Below are positions 9,910-19,400 of a stretch of 64,000 bases of DNA, piece after piece; the first letter of the stretch is position 1, and each line of letters opens with the position of its first letter. Location of the stretch: contig CAMCPL010000001.1 in assembly GCA_945876745.1 (NCBI GenBank), positions 62,001 through 126,000 of the forward strand, given 5' to 3'. This DNA comes from an uncultured Clostridia bacterium (lineage in GTDB: Bacteria; Bacillota; Clostridia; Oscillospirales; Acutalibacteraceae). A program made the translations under genes and the position numbers. The notes beneath the pieces are model-generated. The model saw only the letters and a list, made by a program, of their open reading frames with translations. It was not told the origin of the DNA and did no database searches.

Positions 9910-10950
9910 ATGGACAATATGATTAACACAAGCTTTAACAGAAAGCTTCCTGTGCCTAAGGAAATTAAGGAGCAGTATCCGCTTTCTGCCGAAGCAGTTG
10001 CAAAAAAAGAAGCAAGAGATATTGAGATTGCAAAAGTCTTCAATGGCGAAAGCGACAAGCTCGCTCTTGTTATCGGACCTTGTTCAGCCGACAGAGCCGA
10101 TTCAGTTTTGGACTATATTCATCGTCTTGCAGATGTTCAAAAAGAGGTTGAGGATAAGATTTTGATTATCCCGAGAATTTATACCGGAAAGCCCCGTACA
10201 ACAGGCGCAGGCTATAAAGGTATGCTTCATCAGCCTAATCCGGATGAAAAGCCCGATATGCTTCACGGTATTATCGAGGTTCGTAATCTCCATAAGGACG
10301 CTATTGAACAGACAGGACTTACCTGTGCCGACGAAATGCTTTATCCCGAAAATCACAGATATTTGTCAGACCTTCTTTCGTATGTTGCGGTAGGCGCAAG
10401 AAGTGTTGAAAATCAGGAGCACAGACTTGTATCCTCTGCGCTTAATATCCCTGTCGGAATGAAAAATCCGACGTCGGGCGACCTGTCCGTTATGCTCAAC
10501 GCAATTAAAGCGGCGCAGTCGGGACACACCTTCCTTTACAGAGGTTGGGAGGTTGAATCAAAGGGTAATGAATTTGCTCACGTTATTCTCAGAGGAAGCG
10601 TGGACAAGCACGGCATTAATCACGTAAACTATCACTACGAGGATTTGATGCAGCTCGCAGGAATGTATCTTGACGCAGGCTTCAAGAATCCTGCCGTTAT
10701 TATTGACACAAACCACTCGAATTCAGGCAAAAAGTATTGGGAGCAGGTACGTATTGCAAACGAGGTGCTTCATTCAATGCGCCACAGCGACGATATCAAG
10801 AAGATGGTTAAGGGCTTTATGATTGAATCCTACATCGAGGACGGTTGTCAAAAGGTTGAGGACGGCGTTTACGGCAAGTCAATCACCGACCCGTGCCTCG
10901 GTTGGGATAAGACAAAAGAGCTTATCTATTCTATCGCAGAACAGTTGTAA
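9910..10950 (+). CDS. 3-deoxy-7-phosphoheptulonate synthase (class I DAHP synthase)
   Basis: LVIGPCSADRADSVLDYI, IIPRIYTGKPRTTGAGYKGMLHQPN, PVGMKNPTSGD motifs. Confidence 0.95.
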   Translation: MDNMINTSFNRKLPVPKEIKEQYPLSAEAVAKKEARDIEIAKVFNGESDKLALVIGPCSADRADSVLDYIHRLADVQKEVEDKILIIPRIYTGKPRTTGAGYKGMLHQPNPDEKPDMLHGIIEVRNLHKDAIEQTGLTCADEMLYPENHRYLSDLLSYVAVGARSVENQEHRLVSSALNIPVGMKNPTSGDLSVMLNAIKAAQSGHTFLYRGWEVESKGNEFAHVILRGSVDKHGINHVNYHYEDLMQLAGMYLDAGFKNPAVIIDTNHSNSGKKYWEQVRIANEVLHSMRHSDDIKKMVKGFMIESYIEDGCQKVEDGVYGKSITDPCLGWDKTKELIYSIAEQL

Positions 10951-10983
10951 TCGACAATTTGTGATAAACTCGCACAATTATTA

Positions 10984-11021
10984 TTTCGCTTTTTGCAAAC
11001 TTTTTGTTGCAAAGGGCGAAA
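10984..11021 (+). terminator. Hairpin downstream of the DAHP synthase gene, candidate terminator
   Basis: TTTCGCTTTTTGCAA / TTGCAAAGGGCGAAA, 15-bp arms with G-U pairs; only a short T run follows. Confidence 0.45.
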
Positions 11022-11034
11022 TTTATGTCGGTTA

Positions 11035-11074
11035 TTGTTAATTTGTTGACAATATAACTGCGAGGATATAGAAT
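11035..11074 (+). promoter_or_regulatory. ldh promoter with overlapping Rex-type operator
   Basis: TTGTTAA-TTTG-TTGACAA (11035-11052), one mismatch to the Rex consensus TTGTTAANNNNTTAACAA; its right half is the -35 TTGACA (11046-11051), 17-bp spacer, -10 TAGAAT (11069-11074). Confidence 0.75.
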
Positions 11075-11154
11075 ATACAGTAGCATAATTGCCAAAACAT
11101 AAACAATGAATAACAAATATAAAAACTAAAATAGATTGAAAGGGTTGGATTTAT

Positions 11155-12111
11155 ATGGCTAACAGAAGAGTTGCGCTTGTAGGCTGCGGTATGGTAGGTA
11201 TGAGCTATGCCTATGCTTTGCTTAACAGCGATTTGTGTAATGAGCTTATTTTGATTGATATTAATGAGGACAGGGCAAAGGGTGAGGCTATGGACCTTAA
11301 TCACGGACTTTGCTTCAGCTCGTCGCATATGAAAATTCGTGCAGGCTCGTATGAAGACTGCCAGTATGCCGACTTGGTAGTAATCACCGCTTCGGCAGGC
11401 TCAAGAAAGCCGGGCGAAACAAGATTTGACCAGCTTAATAAGAATGTTGCAATCTTTAAGTCGTTTATCGGAAAAATTGTTGCTTCGGGCTTTAACGGTA
11501 TTTTCCTCGTTGCTTCAAATCCGGTTGACGTTATGACGAGAATAACCTATGAGCTTTCGGGCTTCCCGGCAAACAGAGTAATCGGATCGGGTACAACGCT
11601 CGACACAGCCCGTCTTCGCTATCTTGTAGGCAACTATTTTCAGGCTGACCCTCACTCTGTTCACGGTTATGTTATCGGCGAGCACGGCGACAGCGAATTT
11701 GTACCGTTCAGCCAGCTTAATCTTTCAACAAAGAACGTTGAGGAATTTTTTACCGACGAACGCTTTAACGGTGATTACAAGCGTGAGGATATTGAGGAGA
11801 TTATCGAAAAGGTTAAGTATTCGGGCGCAGAGGTTATTAAACTCAAGGGCGCAACATACTACGGTATCGGTATGAGCCTTGTAAGAATAACAAAGGCTAT
11901 CTTCGGCGACGAAAACAGCGTTATTACTGTATCGTCGAGACTTAACGGCGAGTACGGCGATATGCGTGATGTTTATCTCGGCTTACCGGCTTATGTAAAC
12001 CGCAACGGCGTGAGAAAAATTCTTCCGCTTAATCTTACGGACGACGAGGTTGAAAAGCTGCGCAATTCTTATAATATTCTCAAGGATTCATACGAGTCGC
12101 TGAATATATAA
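11155..12111 (+). CDS. ldh: L-lactate dehydrogenase
   Basis: RVALVGCGMVGMSYAYAL, ASNPVDVMTRITYELSGFPANRVIGSGTTLDTARLR, GEHGDSEF motifs. Confidence 0.96.
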   Translation: MANRRVALVGCGMVGMSYAYALLNSDLCNELILIDINEDRAKGEAMDLNHGLCFSSSHMKIRAGSYEDCQYADLVVITASAGSRKPGETRFDQLNKNVAIFKSFIGKIVASGFNGIFLVASNPVDVMTRITYELSGFPANRVIGSGTTLDTARLRYLVGNYFQADPHSVHGYVIGEHGDSEFVPFSQLNLSTKNVEEFFTDERFNGDYKREDIEEIIEKVKYSGAEVIKLKGATYYGIGMSLVRITKAIFGDENSVITVSSRLNGEYGDMRDVYLGLPAYVNRNGVRKILPLNLTDDEVEKLRNSYNILKDSYESLNI

Positions 12112-12173
12112 GAAGTCATTTAATATGTATAGTAAAAAGTAGGGACGAGCACATTGCTCGCCCTCTTTTCTTA

Positions 12174-12218
12174 CCCCAAAACCAACAAAGGGGACGGTTC
12201 CCCTTGTTGGTTTTGGGG
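12174..12218. repeat. Large palindrome of the GGGGACGGTTCCCC repeat family
   Basis: CCCCAAAACCAACAAAGGGGACGG / TTCCCCTTGTTGGTTTTGGGG near-perfect hairpin; a second related copy at 12265-12301. Confidence 0.85.
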
Positions 12219-12299
12219 CAAGAATAAAAATTGAAAAATCCAGTATTTATACGGCTTTGAGCCCTAAAAAACCAACAATAGGAACCGTCCCCTTTGTTG

Positions 12300-12515
12300 T
12301 TAATATTTCAAAATTACAGTTTTGCAATTCTCACAAATTGAGGCGGCGATATTAGTTCTGTGACTCGGTTTAACTTCGGTAATCTTAACAAATCCGTCAG
12401 CTTTTTTCGCATCCGTAAACACACCGGGTACTTCGTTTGCAAAGCTAAAAGCACCGTCTTTACTGCAAAACAAATAACCGTTTCTCATTTCTTTGCCACA
12501 CTCCGGACATTTCAT
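12300..12515 (-). CDS. Small zinc-ribbon-like protein
   Basis: MKCPECGKEMRNGYLFCSKDG...ICENCKTVILKY: CxxC pairs; start chosen at 12515 (12530 also possible). Confidence 0.7.
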   Translation of the reverse strand: MKCPECGKEMRNGYLFCSKDGAFSFANEVPGVFTDAKKADGFVKITEVKPSHRTNIAASICENCKTVILKY

Positions 12516-12534
12516 AGTTTTCACCTCCATTTTG

Positions 12535-12972
12535 TTATTCGGCAGAGCGTTGCGAACGCTCCAACATTTCTTGCATTTGCTTTTCAAAAATTTCTGCTTT
12601 GATTAAAGCGATACCCTGTGACTCGTCTCCAAGCACAACAAGACGGTCGCCCTCTTTCATATCAAATGTATCTCGTGCATTTTTTGGTATTACAATTTGC
12701 CCCTTGCTTCCGATAGTAACTGTTCCCCAAAGATGTTTACCGATGGGTGCAGGCGCTATCTTTGTTTTTCCTATTTTTTCATCAGCGTGAATCAGTGAGT
12801 CAATTGTAACGCCATAAAACTTTGCCAGCTTATCGCATTTATCAATGTCAGGAAAAGTATCTCCTTGTTCCCATTTGGAATACGATTGACGAGAAATACC
12901 AACTGCTTCGGCAACTTGTTCCTGCGATAAGCCTTTAAGGTTTCTCAAATATAATAAATTATCCGAAAACAT
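12535..12972 (-). CDS. XRE-type HTH regulator fused to an AbrB/SpoVT-like domain
   Basis: LRNLKGLSQEQVAEAVGISRQSYSKWEQGDTFPDIDKCDKLAKFYGV followed by VTIGSKGQIVIPKNARDTFDMKEGDRLVVLGD. Confidence 0.88.
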   Translation of the reverse strand: MFSDNLLYLRNLKGLSQEQVAEAVGISRQSYSKWEQGDTFPDIDKCDKLAKFYGVTIDSLIHADEKIGKTKIAPAPIGKHLWGTVTIGSKGQIVIPKNARDTFDMKEGDRLVVLGDESQGIALIKAEIFEKQMQEMLERSQRSAE

Positions 12973-13121
12973 AAATACGCCCCCTTAACTATAAATCATT
13001 ATAGCATTTAGGGAGCGTACTTTCCACCATATAAACTTGTCAGATAAGTAATTCTTTTGTTAAGTTCAACTGCATCGGTCGGCAACATTTATTAAATAAA
13101 GACCCTTTTGTTGGTTTGTGT

Positions 13122-13160
13122 AAAAAAATAGCTCCCCTTGATGATAGGTCAAGGGGAGCC
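13122..13160 (-). terminator. Rho-independent terminator for the 13192-15015 gene
   Basis: Minus strand GGCTCCCCTTGA-cctatca-TCAAGGGGAGCT followed by ATTTTTTT. Confidence 0.85.
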
Positions 13161-13191
13161 TTACTTTTGATGTAGTTTTTATTATAGCGCC

Positions 13192-15015
13192 TTATTTCGT
13201 CATTCTGTAAATATACGCATAGTCCTTTGCGTTGATAACGCCGTCGCTGTTTACGTCTATAACTGCCCAATCGTCGTTTTCGGTAATTTCGGTATTATAT
13301 CGGAACATAAAGTCAAAGGTCTTAACCTCCTGACATCTTTCACATTCCGTACCAACCTGCTCGCCGTCAAACGATTTAATGACAAAGCTATGACCGAGCA
13401 TTTCAATATTTCTATCACCGGAGAAGGTTTCCTCACCGCATCTTGTACAATGCACGGTTACGTGTGCCGTGCCCAATTTCGTACAGGTCGGCTCAACGAT
13501 AACCTCAACCTCATCCTCGCCGTCAATATGACCGAGTGCATCTTGGAAGTCGGACCTATAGCTGTCGTTACATCTTGTGCAGGTATGAAGCGTATAGCCG
13601 CCGTCCGTACAGGTCGGAGCAATGACCTCGGTTACATACTCGTGACCGAGTGCGCTGCCCTCCTCAACTCTCGTATCAGTTACATCACATCTTACACAAT
13701 GAGCGGTTTCGGTACCGTCGTTTGTACAGGTTGCGTTGCCGTCGCTGATATAATCGACAAATTCGTGACCGAGCGCACTGCCCTCAACAACTCTTGTGTC
13801 AATCTCGCCGCACCTTGAGCAATAAGCCGTTTCGGTTCCGTCATCGGTACAGGTTGCATTATTTTGATACTGATATTCGGTGAAGCTATGACCAAGCGGG
13901 TCAACCTCAACAGATGTTCTGCTTATCTGACCGCCGCATACTTTACAGTATACAACATCGTCATACAAGCCTGACTCCGTACAGGTTTCAGCCCTAACGG
14001 TTTCTCTGACAGCAGGACGCGGGTCGTGGTCTATCATCGGAATTTCCGTAACGTTTTCATAATCGCAGCTTAAACAAAATTCAACATTTTCACCCGGAGC
14101 GGTACAAGTCGGAGCTTTTCTGACATAGCTGTCAAGACAGTGCTCATCACAGGTCATACGCATTTCAACACCGTATTTACCGTCCTCGTATTCATTGCTT
14201 CCGTCATAGCGGTTTTGGAGCATAAAGCGAGTTGCCAAATAATATCTCTTACCGGCTTCAACGGTGTATGTAATCTTGAAGTTTACGTCATTTCCGTTGT
14301 CATCGTTATAAGCAACGGCGGACTTCTTCATTGCGGAATAGTCGGTGCTGTAAACATAATTCGAAGCATCATAAATCAAGCCTACGGTATCCTTACCGCC
14401 GATTGACCAAAACTCAAGAGTACCGCTTGAATAAGCATAAAACGACCAAACTGCCTGCTGGCCTGCCTCGGTAATCCACGCAATATCCTCAAATCTGCCC
14501 ATCATCGGAGCTTCAAACGGAATATAGTTTTTGAAGCAGTACTCCTGTGCCGCACTCTTGTATTCGCAATATGCAATGAAGCCATCGGGAACAGTCATAT
14601 CATATGCATAGCCGAATGCGTACGGCTCAATCTCGGTAACGGTTGACGGAACGAACATTTCAAGCAACGAATCGTTTCCGCTGAATGCAGTTGTACCGAG
14701 AGAGGTTACGCTTTCGTGAAGCTCAACATTAGTAAGCGCCGAAAATCTCGAAAAGGCGTAGTCGCCTACATGGGTAATTCCGTCGCTGATAACAACCGTC
14801 TGCGCACTTTCTGCATAAGCACTCCACGGACGGGAGGAAAGCGTGTTTTCGGTATAATCCTGCATTGCACCCGTTCCTGTTACAGTAAGCGTTGCGGTTT
14901 CGTTATCGTACTCAAAGCTTATAGAATCCGCAAGAACGATAGTTCCCATACCGTAAAGCGCACCGCACGCCATAACGATTGAAAGCAGTATAGAAATTAG
15001 TTTTTTGTGTCTCAT
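13192..15015 (-). CDS. Secreted LRR (BspA-like) protein with Cys-rich tandem repeats and half-dockerin-like C-terminus
   Basis: N-terminal signal peptide; GDYAFSRFSALTNVELHESVTSLGTTAFSGNDSL; repeated GHxxxxxxxxATCTxxGTETAxCxRC units; C-term DVNSDGVINAKDYAYIYRM. Confidence 0.85.
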   Translation of the reverse strand: MRHKKLISILLSIVMACGALYGMGTIVLADSISFEYDNETATLTVTGTGAMQDYTENTLSSRPWSAYAESAQTVVISDGITHVGDYAFSRFSALTNVELHESVTSLGTTAFSGNDSLLEMFVPSTVTEIEPYAFGYAYDMTVPDGFIAYCEYKSAAQEYCFKNYIPFEAPMMGRFEDIAWITEAGQQAVWSFYAYSSGTLEFWSIGGKDTVGLIYDASNYVYSTDYSAMKKSAVAYNDDNGNDVNFKITYTVEAGKRYYLATRFMLQNRYDGSNEYEDGKYGVEMRMTCDEHCLDSYVRKAPTCTAPGENVEFCLSCDYENVTEIPMIDHDPRPAVRETVRAETCTESGLYDDVVYCKVCGGQISRTSVEVDPLGHSFTEYQYQNNATCTDDGTETAYCSRCGEIDTRVVEGSALGHEFVDYISDGNATCTNDGTETAHCVRCDVTDTRVEEGSALGHEYVTEVIAPTCTDGGYTLHTCTRCNDSYRSDFQDALGHIDGEDEVEVIVEPTCTKLGTAHVTVHCTRCGEETFSGDRNIEMLGHSFVIKSFDGEQVGTECERCQEVKTFDFMFRYNTEITENDDWAVIDVNSDGVINAKDYAYIYRMTK

Positions 15016-15070
15016 ATAATCACCATTTTCTGTAACGGCTGTGCCGAATTACAAATAAATTTTATAAATC

Positions 15071-16474
15071 CTACATTCTGTAGAGAATAGCATAGTCCTT
15101 TGCGTTGATAACGCCGTCGTTATTTACGTCGCCAACCGCATCAAAGCCGTCCTCACCGGTCTTCTTGTTGTAAGCCGCACCGAAATCAAACCTTACGGTC
15201 TTTTCGTCGCACTTTGTACAATAAATATTGATGATACCGGTTGAATCGTTAAAGCTCTTTACTATGTCATGGTTGTCACGCCATACGATATAAACGGACA
15301 TATCCCTCGTTACATTTGTATAATTCTCGCTCCACTTAACAAATTCCTTGCAGGTGGAGGCTTCGGGTATCTGCGGCGCAGTTGCCTGATTTCCCGAAAT
15401 TACGAGATTGTAGGAAAGTCTGACCTCTTTTGTTTCGTCAAGATAAAAGTCAACCTGATAGAAGTTTCTCTTTACCTCGATATTTACGGACATATCGTCG
15501 CAGGCTGCGTTGTTTACATTGTACTTGTAAACGAAGCCGTCTCTGCTCTCGCCGTCTGCGTCGGTGAGCTTTCCTGCAATGCCTGTCAGCTCATCTGTAA
15601 CAAAAGCGCTTCCGTTGTAGGCAGAGGTTGTTACCTCGCCCTCCTCGCCCTCGCTCTTCATATCAAGTGACGAAGAAACAAGATTGTAGGGATTTTTGAA
15701 AACGTAGTTAATATAAATTCTGTTTGAGTTAATGTAGGCGTCCTGTGTAATCCATTGGTCGCCTATCATTTTTTCGGTAATATCAACGAGAAGTGTGTTC
15801 TTGCTCAAATCAAGCTCCTTTATATGGTTAAAGGTGCAGGCAAGATTCGTGAGCTTCTCGTTTGATGAAAGATTAAGCTCGGTAAGCTCGTTTTGGTTAA
15901 TATAAAGCGTTGTAAGATTTGCGAGTGGCGAAACGTCAATGCTCGCAATCGCATTTGAATTACAAAGCAGAGTTTCGATATTCGGCGTACCGCTTATATC
16001 AAGGGCAGTGATATTGTTAACCGAGCAGTCGAGATATGTAAGAGCGTTGAGCGTGCCCAAGTTAATCGAGGTAAGCTCGTTACCCATACAGGTTATACGT
16101 GTGAGCTTTGTGTTGAGATGAACATCAAGCTCGTTTAAGCCGATACCTGCGCAGTAAAGCTTTGAAAGATTATAGAAATATTCAACGCCCTTTAACGTCT
16201 CGATTTTTGCATCGGCGCCGCAGATTTCCTCAAGATATCCAGAAACGGTCATCATTGTATTTGTACGTTCGCTTGCTTCGAGATAACCGTTGGAGTTCGT
16301 ATCGTAAATTTCCGAAATAATAGTGCGGAAATTCTTGTCGGGGAAGTTCGTCTCGTTAATTGCCACCAAGTCCTCGGCATAAGCCACACCGCCTATTGAA
16401 AGGCAGGTGGCAAATGTCAATACTGCGAGAATCGAGGCAATACAACGCTTAAATTTATTCTTGAATTTATACAT
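15071..16474 (-). CDS. Secreted leucine-rich repeat protein with half-dockerin-like C-terminus
   Basis: Signal peptide; EF-hand-like YDTNSNGYLEASE; LRRs (LTSINLGTLNALTYLDCSVNNITALDISGTPNIETLLCNSN); C-term DVNNDGVINAKDYAILYRM. Confidence 0.87.
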   Translation of the reverse strand: MYKFKNKFKRCIASILAVLTFATCLSIGGVAYAEDLVAINETNFPDKNFRTIISEIYDTNSNGYLEASERTNTMMTVSGYLEEICGADAKIETLKGVEYFYNLSKLYCAGIGLNELDVHLNTKLTRITCMGNELTSINLGTLNALTYLDCSVNNITALDISGTPNIETLLCNSNAIASIDVSPLANLTTLYINQNELTELNLSSNEKLTNLACTFNHIKELDLSKNTLLVDITEKMIGDQWITQDAYINSNRIYINYVFKNPYNLVSSSLDMKSEGEEGEVTTSAYNGSAFVTDELTGIAGKLTDADGESRDGFVYKYNVNNAACDDMSVNIEVKRNFYQVDFYLDETKEVRLSYNLVISGNQATAPQIPEASTCKEFVKWSENYTNVTRDMSVYIVWRDNHDIVKSFNDSTGIINIYCTKCDEKTVRFDFGAAYNKKTGEDGFDAVGDVNNDGVINAKDYAILYRM

Positions 16475-16489
16475 ATTATATATACCTCA

Positions 16490-19400
16490 CTATTTTCTCT
16501 TGATTGTTACAGGTATCTTGGTCGATACCGTTGTACCGTCAGGATTTGTTACAGTACAGGTAATGTTTGCATTGTTTTCATCCTTTGCTTTCGCAAGTAA
16601 TGTAAGACCTACGGTACCGTTTTCGTCGATAGTGATGTAGTCCGGTGCTGATGATGTCCATTCTACCGCAATCGGATTAGCCGAGCTTGCTGTATTTGAT
16701 ACATAGCCAAGAGTGAAGCCTGTGAAATCTCTGTAACCGATGCTGAAGCCCGACTTTGTTACAGATGTTACAACCTCGCCGTCAAGCGTGATTGAGATAT
16801 CGTCGATAGAAACAATCTTGTCGCAAAGGATGATATCGTAGCTGTAAACTGTTTCTCTGTCGTAGTCGTCGATAACAACTGCCTTAACGGTTACTGTTGC
16901 GTCTGTGCCAACCTCGTTCTTGTTGAGAACGATTTCCTTGTTGCCGATGCTTGAAGTGAGACCAACCTCGTTTTCGGTTGAAAGCACGCAGGACTTATAC
17001 ATTGTGCCGTTTACTTCAACTGCTACTCTGAGCACGCCGTCGATTGCTTCAAAGGTAAGACCGTTTGAAACAACTGTATCGTTAGCAGTCATTGTTACAA
17101 CAGGAAGTACAAATTCGTGACCCTCAAGCGAGTTAATTGTTTCAACAAGCTTTGTGCAAGCCGCGTCAATCTCCTGCTGTGAAGCATTCGGATTTGCATA
17201 AATTGCTTCGGCTGCTTCGCGGTCAGTCTTAAGCTGCATACCGTAGGTGTATTCATAATCGGTATAAACAAGTGCGTTAGCCTGTGCGATAGCCTCCTGC
17301 AATGCGGTTGTATCCCAAGTTGTCTGTACATTGATGTAGCCAACGAGACCGCCGTCGATTGAGGTTACCTTAATCTGGGTTGTGCCCTGCTTACGGAATG
17401 TTACAAGTCCGTCGCCGTCAACAGTTGCAATAGTTTCGTCCATTGATTCGTACAAACAATTTTGAACAGACGGTGTAACGGAAGCAATATTACTTGTTGT
17501 CTTAAGCTCAACAGGAACTTGCTTTTGCTCGTGAGGTGCACCGTACAACAAGTCGGTTGTAAAGCCTACCTCTTCAACTGCGTATCTTACGAACGATACA
17601 TAATATGTGTCGCTGTACGAATCGCCGTAAACCGTTGTTACCGTTGCGGTAATTGCCGCAGCACCCGGTAATGCGCTTACGCTTGTTACCTTACCTGTTT
17701 CATCAACGGTAATGGTAGAGGTTGAAGATGTCCACTCGATACCCTCGTACATTGCGTCGTCAGGTGCAACCTTGTATGCAAGCTGAACTGTTGCTTTATT
17801 AAGTGCGGTTGACTTATATCTTACGAAGTGCGGATTAACCTCGGTGATATTTTCCTGATTATCGTTGAGTGAAACGGTAATTCCCGTTGCAGGAATGTAG
17901 CCTGTAAGGTTGTTATATGCCTGCTCAAGCTTTGCCAAAGCGGCGTTAACCTCACGCTGACTTGCCTTGCCCTCGTTTACCATAGCCTTGCAGATATCAA
18001 CCTGCTCGCCGAGTGCATTGAGCGATTCCTCGGTAAACTGATCCTTATCCTTAACGTCGTTAATCAATGCCTCGTATTCGTTTACCTTTTGAGCGAGCTT
18101 GCTGAAATCGGTGTAAACGCTGACATTAACTGTTTGTGTATATCCGCCGTCGAGCGTCTTTGCGGTAATTACGCAGGAGCCTGCGTCAACCGGTGAAACA
18201 ACACCTGAAGCAGATACTGTCGCAACGTTCTCGTCGCTTGTTGTGAAGATTACTCTGTTGTTATAGCCGGAAGCGTTACCTGTTGTGCTGTAAGTAAGCT
18301 GATACGGGTCTGCCGTTCCTGCCATATTCAAATCTGTTTCTTCAACAGTAATACCTGTGCAGACTGTGTCGGACATTGATACCCAAATTTCTCTTTCGGT
18401 TGTTCTGCCGTAGTGGTCTGTATAGATAGCCTTTACTCTTGCGCTTGCGTTTGAGCTTCTTGCACTTTCGCTCGGTGTAAGAGTAATCTTTGCAAGAGCG
18501 TTTGAAGAAACGCTCATATTCGAGGTTTCGAGTACCTCCCAGTTTACAGTCTTGAACATTGTGCCGCTCGGACTGTTAGAAGCGGTGAGGATAATATCGT
18601 TATAGTCGTTATAGTTTGAATATCCGCTTGAAAGGTTTACGGATACTGCGCTGTTCGTTCCTATCATACCGCTTGCAACCGATGTTATTGCATTTGTAAG
18701 GCTTCTCTTTTGAGTCTGATAGGTAACTACAATGTTTTCAACACTCTTGTACGGATGGTCTGCAAGAGCCTCTGCCGCGATAACCAAATTAGAGGTTGCA
18801 CGGTCGATTTCGTCCTGAGTCTTCGACTTGTCGTCCAAAACTACAAGCGCTTCGTCATAAGCATTCTTGAACGCCATACCGTAGTTGTATTCGTAATTCG
18901 TATAATCTACATCTTTATAAAGCTGGATTGCTTCCTTGAGCGCCGTTCTGTCACCCTCGGCAGATACCTTACATTCGCCCGATACACCGCCGTCATACGA
19001 TACGCAGCGAACGATTGTCGAGCCTGCGCCGTTGAAGTGAACCGTGCCGTCCTGGTCTACCGAAGCAACGCTTGGGTCGTCGGACTCCCAGAAGTAATCC
19101 TTAATGTCGGCAGCCGCAATATGAAGCAGGTCGGAGCCGACAGGCTCAATAGTTACAGTAAGCTTTTGAGTTGTACCGATTGCACCCACAATGCTATCCT
19201 TCGAAAGCGAAACGCCTGTTACCGGATTGTAGGAGAACGATACCCAAACGCTGTCCTGATACTCATTGCCGAATGCGTCGGTTACCGTACAGGTAATCGA
19301 GCCGTAGCACGACTTATTTGCAGTCGGTGAGCAAACACCGTCGGACGATACGGAAATAGCGGTTGTTGAAGATGTCCAAACTACCGACTGATATGTTGCG

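Noticed and set aside
12174-12301. CRISPR array (short repeated palindromes)
   Set aside because: Only two unequal palindromes, no regular spacers; fits a dispersed REP-like family.
13192-14180. Tandem DNA repeats as a CRISPR or satellite
   Set aside because: Periodicity comes from in-frame protein repeats with diverged codons.
18710-19330. 206-aa plus-strand ORF inside the giant surface gene
   Set aside because: Fully antisense to a well-supported 2190-aa CDS, no SD, low-complexity shadow composition.
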